64,000 nt of DNA from Streptomyces pacificus. GTDB taxonomy: Bacteria; Actinomycetota; Actinomycetes; Streptomycetales; Streptomycetaceae. Location of the stretch: positions 124,001-188,000 of the forward strand of contig NZ_BLLG01000003.1 of assembly GCF_011766325.1 (NCBI RefSeq), given 5' to 3'. Positions 45,488-52,436 of this stretch are shown in pieces. The position numbers and the translations under genes are program-made. The stretch's first letter is position 1. Each line of letters starts with the position of its first letter. Below the pieces are notes generated by a model. The model was given only the letters and a program-made list of their open reading frames with translations, searched no databases and had not been told where the DNA came from.

Positions 45488-45766
45488 ATGATCGTACGGA
45501 TCATGGGGGAGGGGCAGTGGACCTTGGAGGACAGCCACTTCGACGAGCTGAACAAGCTCGACGACGAGCTGCTCGCCGAGATGGAGACGGGTGACGCGGA
45601 AGGCTTCCGGCGCACCCTGCGCGCCCTGCTCGACGAGGTGCGCAGCTGCGGGGCGCCGCTGGCGGACGATGCCCTGGAGCCCTCCGAGCTGATCCTGCCC
45701 TCCCCGGACGCGACGCTCGACGAGGTCCGCGCCATGCTCAGCGACGGCGGCCTCATCCCGGGCTGA
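45488..45766 (+). CDS. PspA-associated protein (PspAA type)
   Basis: A 92-residue acidic protein, MIVRIMGEGQWTLEDSHFDE, with the conserved LNKLDDELLAEMETGDAEGF and LRALLDEVRSCG blocks and a C-terminal SDGGLIPG. Genes of this family follow pspA across actinobacteria and archaea and are thought to modulate the PspA scaffold. It is 12 bp downstream of pspA and surely co-transcribed. Confidence 0.88.
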   Translation: MIVRIMGEGQWTLEDSHFDELNKLDDELLAEMETGDAEGFRRTLRALLDEVRSCGAPLADDALEPSELILPSPDATLDEVRAMLSDGGLIPG

Positions 45767-46037
45767 GCCCCGCACCGGCGGCGCGCCGCACTTCCGCCGT
45801 GGTCCGTGCCCGGGTGGCGCCGCGGGTGGATCGCGGCATGGGCGGTCTGGGCGCTGCTGCCGGTGGGTAGGCCCGGGCCGGGTCGGGCCGATCCGGGCCC
45901 GGCCGGTTCAGGTGGCGGTGCGCTTCGCCCCGGCTCCCGTGCCTCAGCCGTGGCGCGGGTCACGGCCCGGCAGGTCCTCGCCGCGGCCCGCGCGGGCCCG
46001 CAGGCCGCCGCCACGCACGCACAGGCTCGCAGGGGCC

Positions 46038-47393
46038 GTGACGCGGGCCCTGCGGACGGCATGGGCCCGCAGGCTGCGCCGCGCCCCGCTGCCCGTCCCG
46101 GCCGAACCCGTACCGTTGCCTGACGTGATCGCACCTCTGGCCGGGTTCCGCCGGCTCGCGCCGACACGCTCCTGGCCGAGCGCGCACCCGACGGCGTTCG
46201 ACGCCGGCCTCGCGTCCGCGGTGCTCCTCTGCATGGTCGCCGCGTCGTTCGCCGATGCCCACGGGCCCCACGGGCCGACTTTCGGCACCCGCACACCCGA
46301 GGTCCGCAGCCTGCTGCTGATGGTGACGGCCGCCGGGGCCCTGGTGTTCCGGCGCGCGTGCCCCGTGCCCGTGGTCGCGGTCACCGGTGCCCTGTCCGTC
46401 GCCGAACTCGTCGCCGGCGACCCACCCGCGCCCGTCGCCATGTCCGTGGTGGTCGCCCTCTACACGGTGGCGTCCCGCACCGACCGTCCGACGACCTGGC
46501 GGGTGGGTCTGCCGGCCATGACCGTGCTGACCGGGGCGGCCGTGCTGTTCAGCTCCGCGCCCTGGTACAGCCAGGAGAACCTGGGCCTCTTCGCCTGGAC
46601 CGGCATGGCGTCCGCCGCCGGCGACGCCGTACGCAGCAGGCGTGCCTTCGTCGACGCCATGCGGGAGCGGGCCGAGCGGGCCGAGCGAACGCGGGAGGAG
46701 GAGGCCCGCCGGCGGGTGGCCGAAGAGCGGCTGCGGATCGCCCGGGACCTCCACGATGTCGTGGCCCATCACATCGCCCTGGTCAACGTGCAGGCAGGAG
46801 TGGCGGCACACGTCATGGACAGGCGCCCCGACCAGGCCAAGGAAGCCCTTTCCCAGGTGCGGGAGGCGAGCCGTTCGGCGCTGAACGAGCTGCGGGCCAC
46901 CGTCGGTCTGCTCCGGCAGTCCGGGGACCCGGCGGCGCCCACCGAGCCCGCGCCGGGGCTCGCCGTCCTCGAGCCGCTGCTGGACGGCTTCCGGCGGTCC
47001 GGTCTGCCGGTCGAGCTGACCCGTACCGAGCGGTGCACCGCGCTTCCCGCCGCCGTCGACCTCGCCGCGTACCGGATCGTGCAGGAGGCGCTCACCAATG
47101 TGCGCAAGCACGCCGGGGCCGCGGCGAAGGCCGAGGTGAGCGTCGTGCGGGTGGGTGGCACCCTGGAAGTCACCGTTCTCGACGACGGGCGCCCCTGCGG
47201 CCCCGCGCCTGAGGGCGCGGCCGGTGGACCGGGGGCCGGCATCGGCAGCGGCGGGCACGGACTGGTCGGCATGCGCGAGCGGGCCGCGGCACTCGGCGGC
47301 ACCCTGACAGTGGGACCCCGCTGCGGGGGCGGCTTCCGGGTGCGGGCGATACTGCCGTTCGAAGCGGCTGCGGAGGGGGACGTGGACGGATGA
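46038..47393 (+). CDS. Two-component sensor histidine kinase (NarL-type partner)
   Basis: A 451-residue membrane sensor. The N-terminal third has about four hydrophobic helices without a large extracellular domain. A coiled linker rich in Glu/Arg (RERAERAERTREEEARRRVA) leads to the HisKA_3 dimerisation helix with phospho-acceptor His in RIARDLHDVVAHH. The HATPase domain follows: RIVQEALTNVRKHAG (N box), VTVLDDGRPCG (G1) and GHGLVGMRERAAALGG (G2). Start codons 45912, 46038 and 46125 (all GTG) are possible; 46038 has AGGGG nearby. The stop overlaps the ATG of the original response regulator (ATGA, 47390-47393), which is interrupted eight codons later. Confidence 0.88.
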   Translation: MTRALRTAWARRLRRAPLPVPAEPVPLPDVIAPLAGFRRLAPTRSWPSAHPTAFDAGLASAVLLCMVAASFADAHGPHGPTFGTRTPEVRSLLLMVTAAGALVFRRACPVPVVAVTGALSVAELVAGDPPAPVAMSVVVALYTVASRTDRPTTWRVGLPAMTVLTGAAVLFSSAPWYSQENLGLFAWTGMASAAGDAVRSRRAFVDAMRERAERAERTREEEARRRVAEERLRIARDLHDVVAHHIALVNVQAGVAAHVMDRRPDQAKEALSQVREASRSALNELRATVGLLRQSGDPAAPTEPAPGLAVLEPLLDGFRRSGLPVELTRTERCTALPAAVDLAAYRIVQEALTNVRKHAGAAAKAEVSVVRVGGTLEVTVLDDGRPCGPAPEGAAGGPGAGIGSGGHGLVGMRERAAALGGTLTVGPRCGGGFRVRAILPFEAAAEGDVDG

Positions 47394-47425
47394 CCATCAG
47401 GGTGCTGCTCGCCGAGGAGGAGTGA
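47390..47425 (+). pseudogene. Severed 5' end of the response regulator gene
   Basis: ATG 47390 overlaps the kinase stop and reads MTIRVLLA, the standard first strand of a NarL-type receiver, then EEE and a TGA at 47423. The intact continuation (VRVLLADDQALL...) is found 4.1 kb away from 51534 onward. This is the original, translationally coupled start left behind by the insertion. Confidence 0.8.
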
Positions 47426-47520
47426 ACCCTTGCACATGTGGCTCTGAGCTGTGGTTTTCGCCAGTCCGGCCGGTCCGGTGGGCAGTCGTCCCGCTCCGCT
47501 CTCGTGCGTAAGGGTTGGTC

Positions 47521-47990
47521 CTACGACCGGGAGCACGGGAGCGCACCGTTCTGTGACATCGCGCCGATCACCGTCACCGCGACCGACTCGCTGCTGCCAG
47601 ACCCGCGAAGCACCTTCCCGTCCACCGCCACCGTCTCCAGACCGAGCCCACGCACCCGCAGCAGCACCTCCAGACCCGCGGGACGCACCAGCGTCAAGGC
47701 CCGTCGCAGCGTGTCCGCACTCCGCGTACGCACCAGCCGGAAGGGGGCCCAGCGGACGCAGCCTCAGCCGCAGCAACTCCACCGGCCCGGCGGCCGCTGC
47801 CCACTGCGCCATCGCCCGGTACGAGCCGAACCCGGCCGCCGTCGCGCACAGCGTGACCAACAGCAACGACACCAGCGAGAAGCACCGGCCGAGGATCACG
47901 CGGGTCTCTCACTCGGCCAGCCGCCGCAGCAGCAACGTCCGCTCCGACGCGAGCGACGTCGACTCCATCACCGGCACACACATGGCAGAC
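47521..47990 (-). pseudogene. ISAs1-family transposase remnant, frameshifted
   Basis: On the minus strand the N-terminal half of an ISAs1-type transposase is recognisable in pieces: FSLVSLLLVTLCATAAGFGS, YRAMAQWAAAAGPVELLRLR, then RTRSADTLRRALTLVRPAGL and AVDGKVLRGSGSSESVAVTV. The pieces lie in different frames and the catalytic C-terminal half is absent. No intact protein can be made. Confidence 0.7.
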
Positions 47991-48000
47991 TGACGATTCA

Positions 48001-48058
48001 CCGAAGCTCCGTAGGCACAGGGCGACTTGCGAGGTCACCCCGCTCAACGGAGCTTCGG
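48001..48058. repeat. Inverted repeat upstream of the ISAs1 remnant
   Basis: CCGAAGCTCCGT (48001-48012) and ACGGAGCTTCGG (48047-48058) are perfect 12-bp inverted copies around a 34-nt loop. They lie directly before the transposase remnant start. It could be an attenuator, a terminator for the cyclo-ligase transcript, or an element end. A second imperfect hairpin (TGCCCCCGT 48125-48133 and ACGGGGGCA 48155-48163) is a better-placed terminator for the cyclo-ligase gene. Confidence 0.6.
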
Positions 48059-48225
48059 TCTTCCACGTCACGGACCGCTCACCTGCGGAAACATCTCAAT
48101 CCCGGACCTTGCGCCAGCCCTGGCTGCCCCCGTGCCTTGCCTTCCATGGCGGGTACGGGGGCATTCGCATGCTCAAAGCGAATAGGTTCCGCGTCTATCG
48201 CCCTTCCGCCAGGTGATCACCTCAT

Positions 48226-48972
48226 TTAGCTGAAGCGGCAATTGTCTGACTCCTGCAAATTCCTATTGGCCAGTACGGGAATTGCAGAGATCATCTGCGG
48301 AGTGAGGGACTCCCAAATGATGCCAGGCGGGCGCCGATGCGAAGGACACTCAATTACTCGCTCCGGTGTAACAATGAGGTCCACGCGAAAATCGTGCTCG
48401 CACTCTGGTAGCTGCTGTTCGACAACCTGTAGTTCATGGACGGTTGTTACGATTAGCGTGTCTGCTGGAATTAGATTGGCTTCTTGCAGGAGTGCTACCT
48501 CGATATCTGAATAACCGGCCCCTTTCCCTAGTCGGATGCCTTGTGTGTTCACGGCTACACTTCCGCAGACGATCATATCGACGGGGGGCATTTCTGCTAC
48601 TTCTACAGGGTGGGCGTACTCGATCGCCTTTCGGCGGTCAGCGACTTCCCATGCGGGGATCGAGAGAGAGTTGGGATCGATAAAGTAGAAAGGTTTTACA
48701 GAGGCAAGCTTTGGTGCTGCCATATAAAGGTGCTTGCCTTCGTCAAGTGCCCTGGCCCGTACTGGCTGTTGCGCTCTGTCCGGAACAGCCTTGATGACGC
48801 TTGATTCTTTCCAAGCCGCATGCTTGGAAAGCAGCTCAGCGGCTGCATCTGAGCCTTCGAATGAAGGAATGCGCCCACGTGAACCATTTGGCGCGACATT
48901 CTGGCGCTCCAAGAGATCCCATATGCGTTTGCGGACTGTTTGCTTGGAAACCTGAATACTTGACTCACTCAT
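48226..48972 (-). CDS. 5-formyltetrahydrofolate cyclo-ligase-like protein
   Basis: A 248-residue protein with the MTHFS-like fold marker RLGKGAGYSDIE, matching the ATP/folate loop GxGxGYYD of 5-formyl-THF cyclo-ligase, and DMIVCGSVAVNTQG and CEHDFRVDLIVTPE nearby. The N-terminal SKQTVRKRIWDLLERQNVAP helix is also family-like. The second Tyr of the classical loop is Ser here, so the substrate may differ. ATG 48972 follows AAGGAAAG. Codons contain far more A and T than neighbouring core genes, indicating recent acquisition. The upstream regulator gene ends 13 bp before it, so the two are one transcript. Confidence 0.75.
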   Translation of the reverse strand: MSESSIQVSKQTVRKRIWDLLERQNVAPNGSRGRIPSFEGSDAAAELLSKHAAWKESSVIKAVPDRAQQPVRARALDEGKHLYMAAPKLASVKPFYFIDPNSLSIPAWEVADRRKAIEYAHPVEVAEMPPVDMIVCGSVAVNTQGIRLGKGAGYSDIEVALLQEANLIPADTLIVTTVHELQVVEQQLPECEHDFRVDLIVTPERVIECPSHRRPPGIIWESLTPQMISAIPVLANRNLQESDNCRFS

Positions 48973-48985
48973 CGGCTTTCCTTGG

Positions 48986-50305
48986 TTATCCGGCTGCAAT
49001 CAAGCTGAAGAGCCGATCATTATTTTCCTGAACGGCTGTGAGGTGTTGCCATGGCTGTAGTTCCCTACCTGCCTGGAAGATGAGGTTAAGCCCGCCGCCT
49101 CCCCGGTTGGCTTCGACTACTCCGATGGCTTTACTGAGTGCATGCACGGCCTCTTCTGCTTTATTCTGACGGAGATATGCGAGTGCCAAGTTTCCGAGGG
49201 TGATAGCTTGGGATTTTGAACCTTGGCGTACTTCCAGAACAGTTTGCTCTAATGCCGTCTGTGCGCGATCTGTTTGATTGAGGGCGAGGAAACATGAACC
49301 GGCTAGTCGGCTGAACTGCCCCGGGGACAGCATGGAAGCCCCGGCGTCACTTCTGTGGACTCGACTCAGGTAGCTTTCTGCTTGGCTGAGTGCCCGCTCG
49401 CATTCTCGACGCTGCCGCTTCATCGCGTATGCTTCCGCAGAATGTAGGACAGCAAGGCCGGCGATGGCATCGCTGGAGCCTTTGACGGTCTCGGCTGCCT
49501 TTTGAGTCAGCGCTAATCCGGCGCCGGGTTCCTTCTCTCCATAGAGCGCCACGAACGAAATACGGAGCAATGCGAGACCTTCGGAAACGGGATCACGTAG
49601 TTCACGGGCTCTGCTCGCTGCTTGTAGAAAATAGTCGCGCGCGACAACGTGTTCCGCCCTTCCTGATGCGTCCCAAATCAATTGACCCATCAATGTAGAG
49701 GTCTCAATTACGGCAGCGTGAAGGTCTCGGCGAACAGAGTAAGTGGTGGAATACTGCTGCCAATGTGCCAGGCGTCCCAAGTGCCGACCCACTTCGGCGA
49801 TCAAGACTACTGATGGTTCGATTGCATAGCGTACATCGAGATCCTGAATCTCTTGACGGAGACTGGAAACAGTCAACAAGTCGAGGGCATGGGGGTTCTC
49901 GTCGGCGTGGTGTAGTCGATCTTTCGACTCGCGGTCCTGCACGGCGACAAGCCTATGACTACTGCTCGGATGCTCGTCAGCGTTGCTTGGGGAACCCCTT
50001 TCCCAAGGGCGTTCGGATACCCCCAGCATTTCACCGGGAATGCCGAAGCCATCGCAGACTCTTTCGATGACGGCACGCCCGCGAATCCCTCGGACGCCTC
50101 TGATGATGTCACTCACTCGTGAGCTGGTCATACTGCCGACCGCAGCGGCCATCGCTGCGTAGCTTGAGCCCGTACGCCTGTTGACCAATCGGAAGATCTC
50201 GCCGAAGTTGCGGGTTGCACATGCACTCCGCATTGCTTCGCTCTCTATCAAGATATCGGGAATGGTCAGCGGAAAGCCGATACGTTGAGCCTCGCGTTCT
50301 TCCAT
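48986..50305 (-). CDS. XRE-type regulator with C-terminal TPR domain
   Basis: A 439-residue protein. An N-terminal helix-turn-helix (FGEIFRLVNRRTGSSYAAMA, then SRVSDIIRGVRGIRGRAVIE, residues ~33-95) is followed by a Ser/His/Asp-rich linker and a long all-helical TPR-like domain (RELRDPVSEGLALLRISFVA; ALSQAESYLSRV; ITLGNLALAYLRQNKAEEAV). This is the layout of Streptomyces XRE-TPR regulators. Base composition is lower in G+C than the core, and Leu264 (49514-49516) is a TTA codon, which in Streptomyces depends on the bldA tRNA. The start ATG 50305 has AGGTGG upstream. Paired GGGGTTCCCC boxes about 60-90 bp upstream suggest self-regulation (inference). Confidence 0.8.
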   Translation of the reverse strand: MEEREAQRIGFPLTIPDILIESEAMRSACATRNFGEIFRLVNRRTGSSYAAMAAAVGSMTSSRVSDIIRGVRGIRGRAVIERVCDGFGIPGEMLGVSERPWERGSPSNADEHPSSSHRLVAVQDRESKDRLHHADENPHALDLLTVSSLRQEIQDLDVRYAIEPSVVLIAEVGRHLGRLAHWQQYSTTYSVRRDLHAAVIETSTLMGQLIWDASGRAEHVVARDYFLQAASRARELRDPVSEGLALLRISFVALYGEKEPGAGLALTQKAAETVKGSSDAIAGLAVLHSAEAYAMKRQRRECERALSQAESYLSRVHRSDAGASMLSPGQFSRLAGSCFLALNQTDRAQTALEQTVLEVRQGSKSQAITLGNLALAYLRQNKAEEAVHALSKAIGVVEANRGGGGLNLIFQAGRELQPWQHLTAVQENNDRLFSLIAAG

Positions 50306-50363
50306 GTGCCACCTAACCGCGACAGAGGGCGACCTGACACAAGGGTAGCGCTCAGGACGGAAC

Positions 50364-50395
50364 GGGGTTCCCCAAAATGGTTTGTGGGGTTCCCC
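50364..50395. promoter_or_regulatory. Tandem GGGGTTCCCC sites, candidate operator
   Basis: GGGGTTCCCC occurs twice, at 50364-50373 and 50386-50395, exactly 22 bp apart start to start (two helical turns). Each copy is a near-palindrome with GGGG/CCCC arms. They lie between the divergent XRE-TPR regulator (starts 50305) and the small genes beginning at 50522, a good place for an operator controlling both. Confidence 0.55.
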
Positions 50396-50521
50396 GTTGG
50401 CACTTCTCTCGGGCGCTGGTGGCGCCGACGCTTGGAGGAGTCACACCACGTGGCGAGCACGTACCCCCGCGACCGTGGTACCGGCCCGGGGGCGTGGACC
50501 ACCTGAAGGAAGCAGGCAGCC

Positions 50522-50755
50522 ATGGCAGAGAGTACGCCCCGCATCCCCGATACGGGATCGCTGGCGGTAGACACCAAGCGCAAACGTGTGGGGGTCGTGA
50601 TGGGCAAGACCGGCCCTTACGTGCAGCTCCGCCCGGAGGGCGGGGGCAAGGAGTGGGACGCGTCCCCGGCGGACCTGCGGCCCGCCACGGCCGGCGAGGC
50701 ACTGTCGCCGAGGGTGCGGGCGGCGAACGAGCGGAGCACGGGGGCGAGGCTGTGA
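50522..50755 (+). CDS. Small conserved protein of 77 residues, accessory-region type
   Basis: MAESTPRIPDTGSLAVDTKR followed by KRVGVVMGKTGPYVQLRPEG and EWDASPADLRPAT. Short proteins with the GVVMG...GPYVQLRP...W pattern are frequent next to XRE/TPR regulators and mobile DNA in Streptomyces; no function is known to me. AAGGAAG lies ten bases before ATG 50522. The stop overlaps the next start (GTGA at 50752-50755). Confidence 0.75.
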   Translation: MAESTPRIPDTGSLAVDTKRKRVGVVMGKTGPYVQLRPEGGGKEWDASPADLRPATAGEALSPRVRAANERSTGARL

Positions 50756-50988
50756 GCCGTGCGATCATCCGGCATGAGCGGTGGACGGTCGGCCCGGATA
50801 CCGAGCCGGACCGGGAACCGGACGCCTACGCGGCGGAGTGCGCCGTGTGCCTGGCGCGTTCGCCCCAAAAGGCGGTTCCGGAGGACGCACGCGACTGGGT
50901 GTTCCGGCACGCCGGGGACAACCCGAGCCACCACAGCTACCGCGCAATTGCCGTTCACCCGCTGCGGGCCTGGAGGCCGGACGCATGA
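50752..50988 (+). CDS. Small Cys/His-containing protein (DUF7848-like)
   Basis: A 78-residue protein reading SRAIIRHERWTVGPDTEPDR, then AECAVCLARSPQKAVPEDAR and HAGDNPSHHSYRAIAVHPLR. The CxxC with the later HxxxxPSHH pattern looks like a small zinc-binding fold, as in the DUF7848 family found in Streptomyces accessory regions. GTG 50752 overlaps the preceding stop, and its own stop overlaps the next ATG, so the three genes are translated together. Confidence 0.75.
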   Translation: MSRAIIRHERWTVGPDTEPDREPDAYAAECAVCLARSPQKAVPEDARDWVFRHAGDNPSHHSYRAIAVHPLRAWRPDA

Positions 50989-51095
50989 TCCGCCGCTTAC
51001 AGAACCGCGTATATGCGTGCGCCGGTCCGCTGTTCATCCTCGCCGTTGGCTTCGGCATGGGCTTCACGCTCGCCGTCGCCTGGGCCACCGCATGA
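50985..51095 (+). CDS. 36-residue single-span membrane peptide with TTA codon
   Basis: MIRRLQNRVYACAGPLFILA then VGFGMGFTLAVAWATA: a basic N-terminus and one hydrophobic helix filling the rest. ATG 50985 overlaps the previous stop by ATGA. Leu5 is encoded by TTA (50997-50999), rare in Streptomyces and a sign of bldA dependence or foreign origin. It is too short for most gene finders but the overlap chain supports it. Confidence 0.6.
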   Translation: MIRRLQNRVYACAGPLFILAVGFGMGFTLAVAWATA

Positions 51096-51494
51096 ACTCC
51101 CCCTTGCCGCCGGGGTAGTCACAGCCTCGCGGCATACCGGCGGGAAGCGGGCAACCAGCACCCCCCGTCCCCTCGCTTCGCCGGGGAGACCCCAGCGACC
51201 GATACGGGTCAGGGTCGCAACCGCACAACCACCCTCAAGACTCCCGCCGTCCATGCAGCGGCGGGAAACCAGGTGGCACTCCCGACCGGATCAGCCCCGG
51301 AGGGCGGGCAGACGTGCCCGCGCACCAGAGCCGACGGGCTCCAGCTCCCCGCCCCGGTCCGCCCCTTCACGTGGGTGCCGCACACCGTGCGGTGAGAGCG
51401 CCACCCGGACACCCAACGGTGCGGGGACCGCATCTCCGCAGAGCAAGGGTGCGGGCGGGGCTTTGCCGCGGCCTACTGGACATACGCTTGCGGC
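51096..51494. other. Right arm of the insertion, no gene seen
   Basis: A 399-bp stretch of ordinary G+C without a supported gene. Two short segments, CGGCATACCGGCGGGA (51130) and CCAGCGACCGATACGG (51191), look like remnants rather than coding sequence. Transcription of the displaced response regulator must now start here or read through from the tiny-gene operon. Confidence 0.45.
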
Positions 51495-52211
51495 ATGACT
51501 CTGGAGCGGTCCCAGGATGCCAACGCAAGATGTGTAAGAGTCCTCCTCGCCGACGACCAGGCTCTGCTGCGCAGCGCGTTCCGGGTGCTGGTGGACTCCG
51601 AGCCCGACATGGAGGTCGTGGGGGAGGCCGCGGACGGTGCCGAGGCCGTGGAACTCGCCGGCTCGGCCCGCCCCGATGTCGTCCTCATGGACATCCGGAT
51701 GCCGGGTACGGACGGTCTCACCGCCACCCGCATGATCAGCGCCGACCCCGGACTCGCCGCGGTGCGGGTGGTCATGCTGACGACGTTCGAGGTGGACGAG
51801 TACGTCGTGCAGTCGCTGCGGGCCGGGGCTTCGGGCTTCCTCGGCAAGGGTGCGGAACCGGGGGACCTGCTGAACGCCATCCGGATCGCCGCCGCGGGCG
51901 ACGCCCTGCTTTCGCCCGCGGCCACGAAGGGCCTGATCGCCGAGTTCCTGGCCCGCAGCGGAGGCCCGGGGCTCCGCGACGCCGGGCCGTACGAGGAGCG
52001 GCTGGCCGCGCTGACGGGCCGAGAGCGCGAGGTTCTCGTCCTCGTCGCCGGCGGGCATCCCAACGACGAGATCGCCGGCCTGCTGGAGGTCAGCCCGCTC
52101 ACCGTCAAGACGCATGTGAACCGCGCGATGGCGAAGCTCGGCGCCCGCGACCGGGCGCAACTGGTGGTCATCGCCTATGAATCGGGTCTGGTGCGCCCGG
52201 GGGCGGACTGA
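51495..52211 (+). CDS. NarL/LuxR-family response regulator, displaced from its kinase
   Basis: A 238-residue regulator. In the receiver domain the acidic pair is in VLLADDQALL, the phospho-acceptor Asp in VVLMDIRMPGTDG and the conserved Lys in GFLGKGAEP. The LuxR-type HTH is LTGREREVLVLVAGGHPNDE then VSPLTVKTHVNRAMAKLGAR. The first 13 codons (MTLERSQDANARC) and the codons GTA-AGA that follow are unlike the core in codon use and appear to come from the insertion. The family-like sequence begins at residue 14. The cognate kinase ends 4.1 kb upstream, so coupling of expression is lost, although phosphotransfer could persist. Confidence 0.9.
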   Translation: MTLERSQDANARCVRVLLADDQALLRSAFRVLVDSEPDMEVVGEAADGAEAVELAGSARPDVVLMDIRMPGTDGLTATRMISADPGLAAVRVVMLTTFEVDEYVVQSLRAGASGFLGKGAEPGDLLNAIRIAAAGDALLSPAATKGLIAEFLARSGGPGLRDAGPYEERLAALTGREREVLVLVAGGHPNDEIAGLLEVSPLTVKTHVNRAMAKLGARDRAQLVVIAYESGLVRPGAD

Positions 52212-52390
52212 GCCGGCACCCGGTGTCTCCACCTGTCGTTCCCGGCGGTGGGCGCCCGGCGCGGAGCCACCCTGGGGCGGTGGTCCGGACCTGGACGGAG
52301 ACCGGACGGAGTCCCGGCCCTGACCCGAGCTCCGACGCGAGCCCCGGCCCCGGACCGGGACCCGGGGAGGACGGAACGGCTCCCCGCTTC

Positions 52391-52434
52391 CCGGTGGTCC
52401 TCCCGCCCGCGCACGCGGGCGGGAGGACCACCGG
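52391..52434. terminator. Bidirectional terminator between response regulator and nadA
   Basis: A perfect 20-bp stem: CCGGTGGTCCTCCCGCCCGC (52391-52410) and its complement at 52415-52434, with the 4-nt loop GCAC. It ends 2 bp beyond the nadA stop (minus strand) and lies 180 bp after the regulator (plus strand). Confidence 0.8.
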
Positions 52435-52436
52435 GG

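Larger units (their letters stand above)
47424..51540. mobile_element. 4.1-kb insertion splitting a two-component operon
   Basis: Left edge: receiver coding sequence AGGGTGCTGCTCGCCGA breaks off around 47415. Right edge: AGAGTCCTCCTCGCCGA resumes at about 51537-51553; CTCGCCGA is identical in both and the wider match is 14 of 17. The insert contains an ISAs1-like remnant, a lower-G+C gene pair, tandem operator-like sites and three overlapping tiny genes. Two of its genes contain TTA codons. It supplies a new start for the downstream regulator, as integrative elements that enter the 5' end of a gene often do. No integrase or replication gene is visible, so it may be a decayed or trans-mobilised element. 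Boundaries are approximate. Confidence 0.6.

Noticed and set aside
48001..48058. Inverted repeat considered as an integron attC or IS terminal repeat
   Set aside because: No target duplication, no partner copy at the other end of the transposase remnant and no core-site motif of integrons.
47438..48229. A 263-codon plus-strand frame across the ISAs1 remnant
   Set aside because: The minus strand there contains recognisable transposase pieces; the plus frame is Ser/Arg/Pro-rich without homology.
47390..51540. Interpretation of the insert as a complete integrative conjugative element
   Set aside because: No integrase, excisionase, replication or FtsK-type transfer gene is visible in the 4.1 kb, and no tRNA flanks it.
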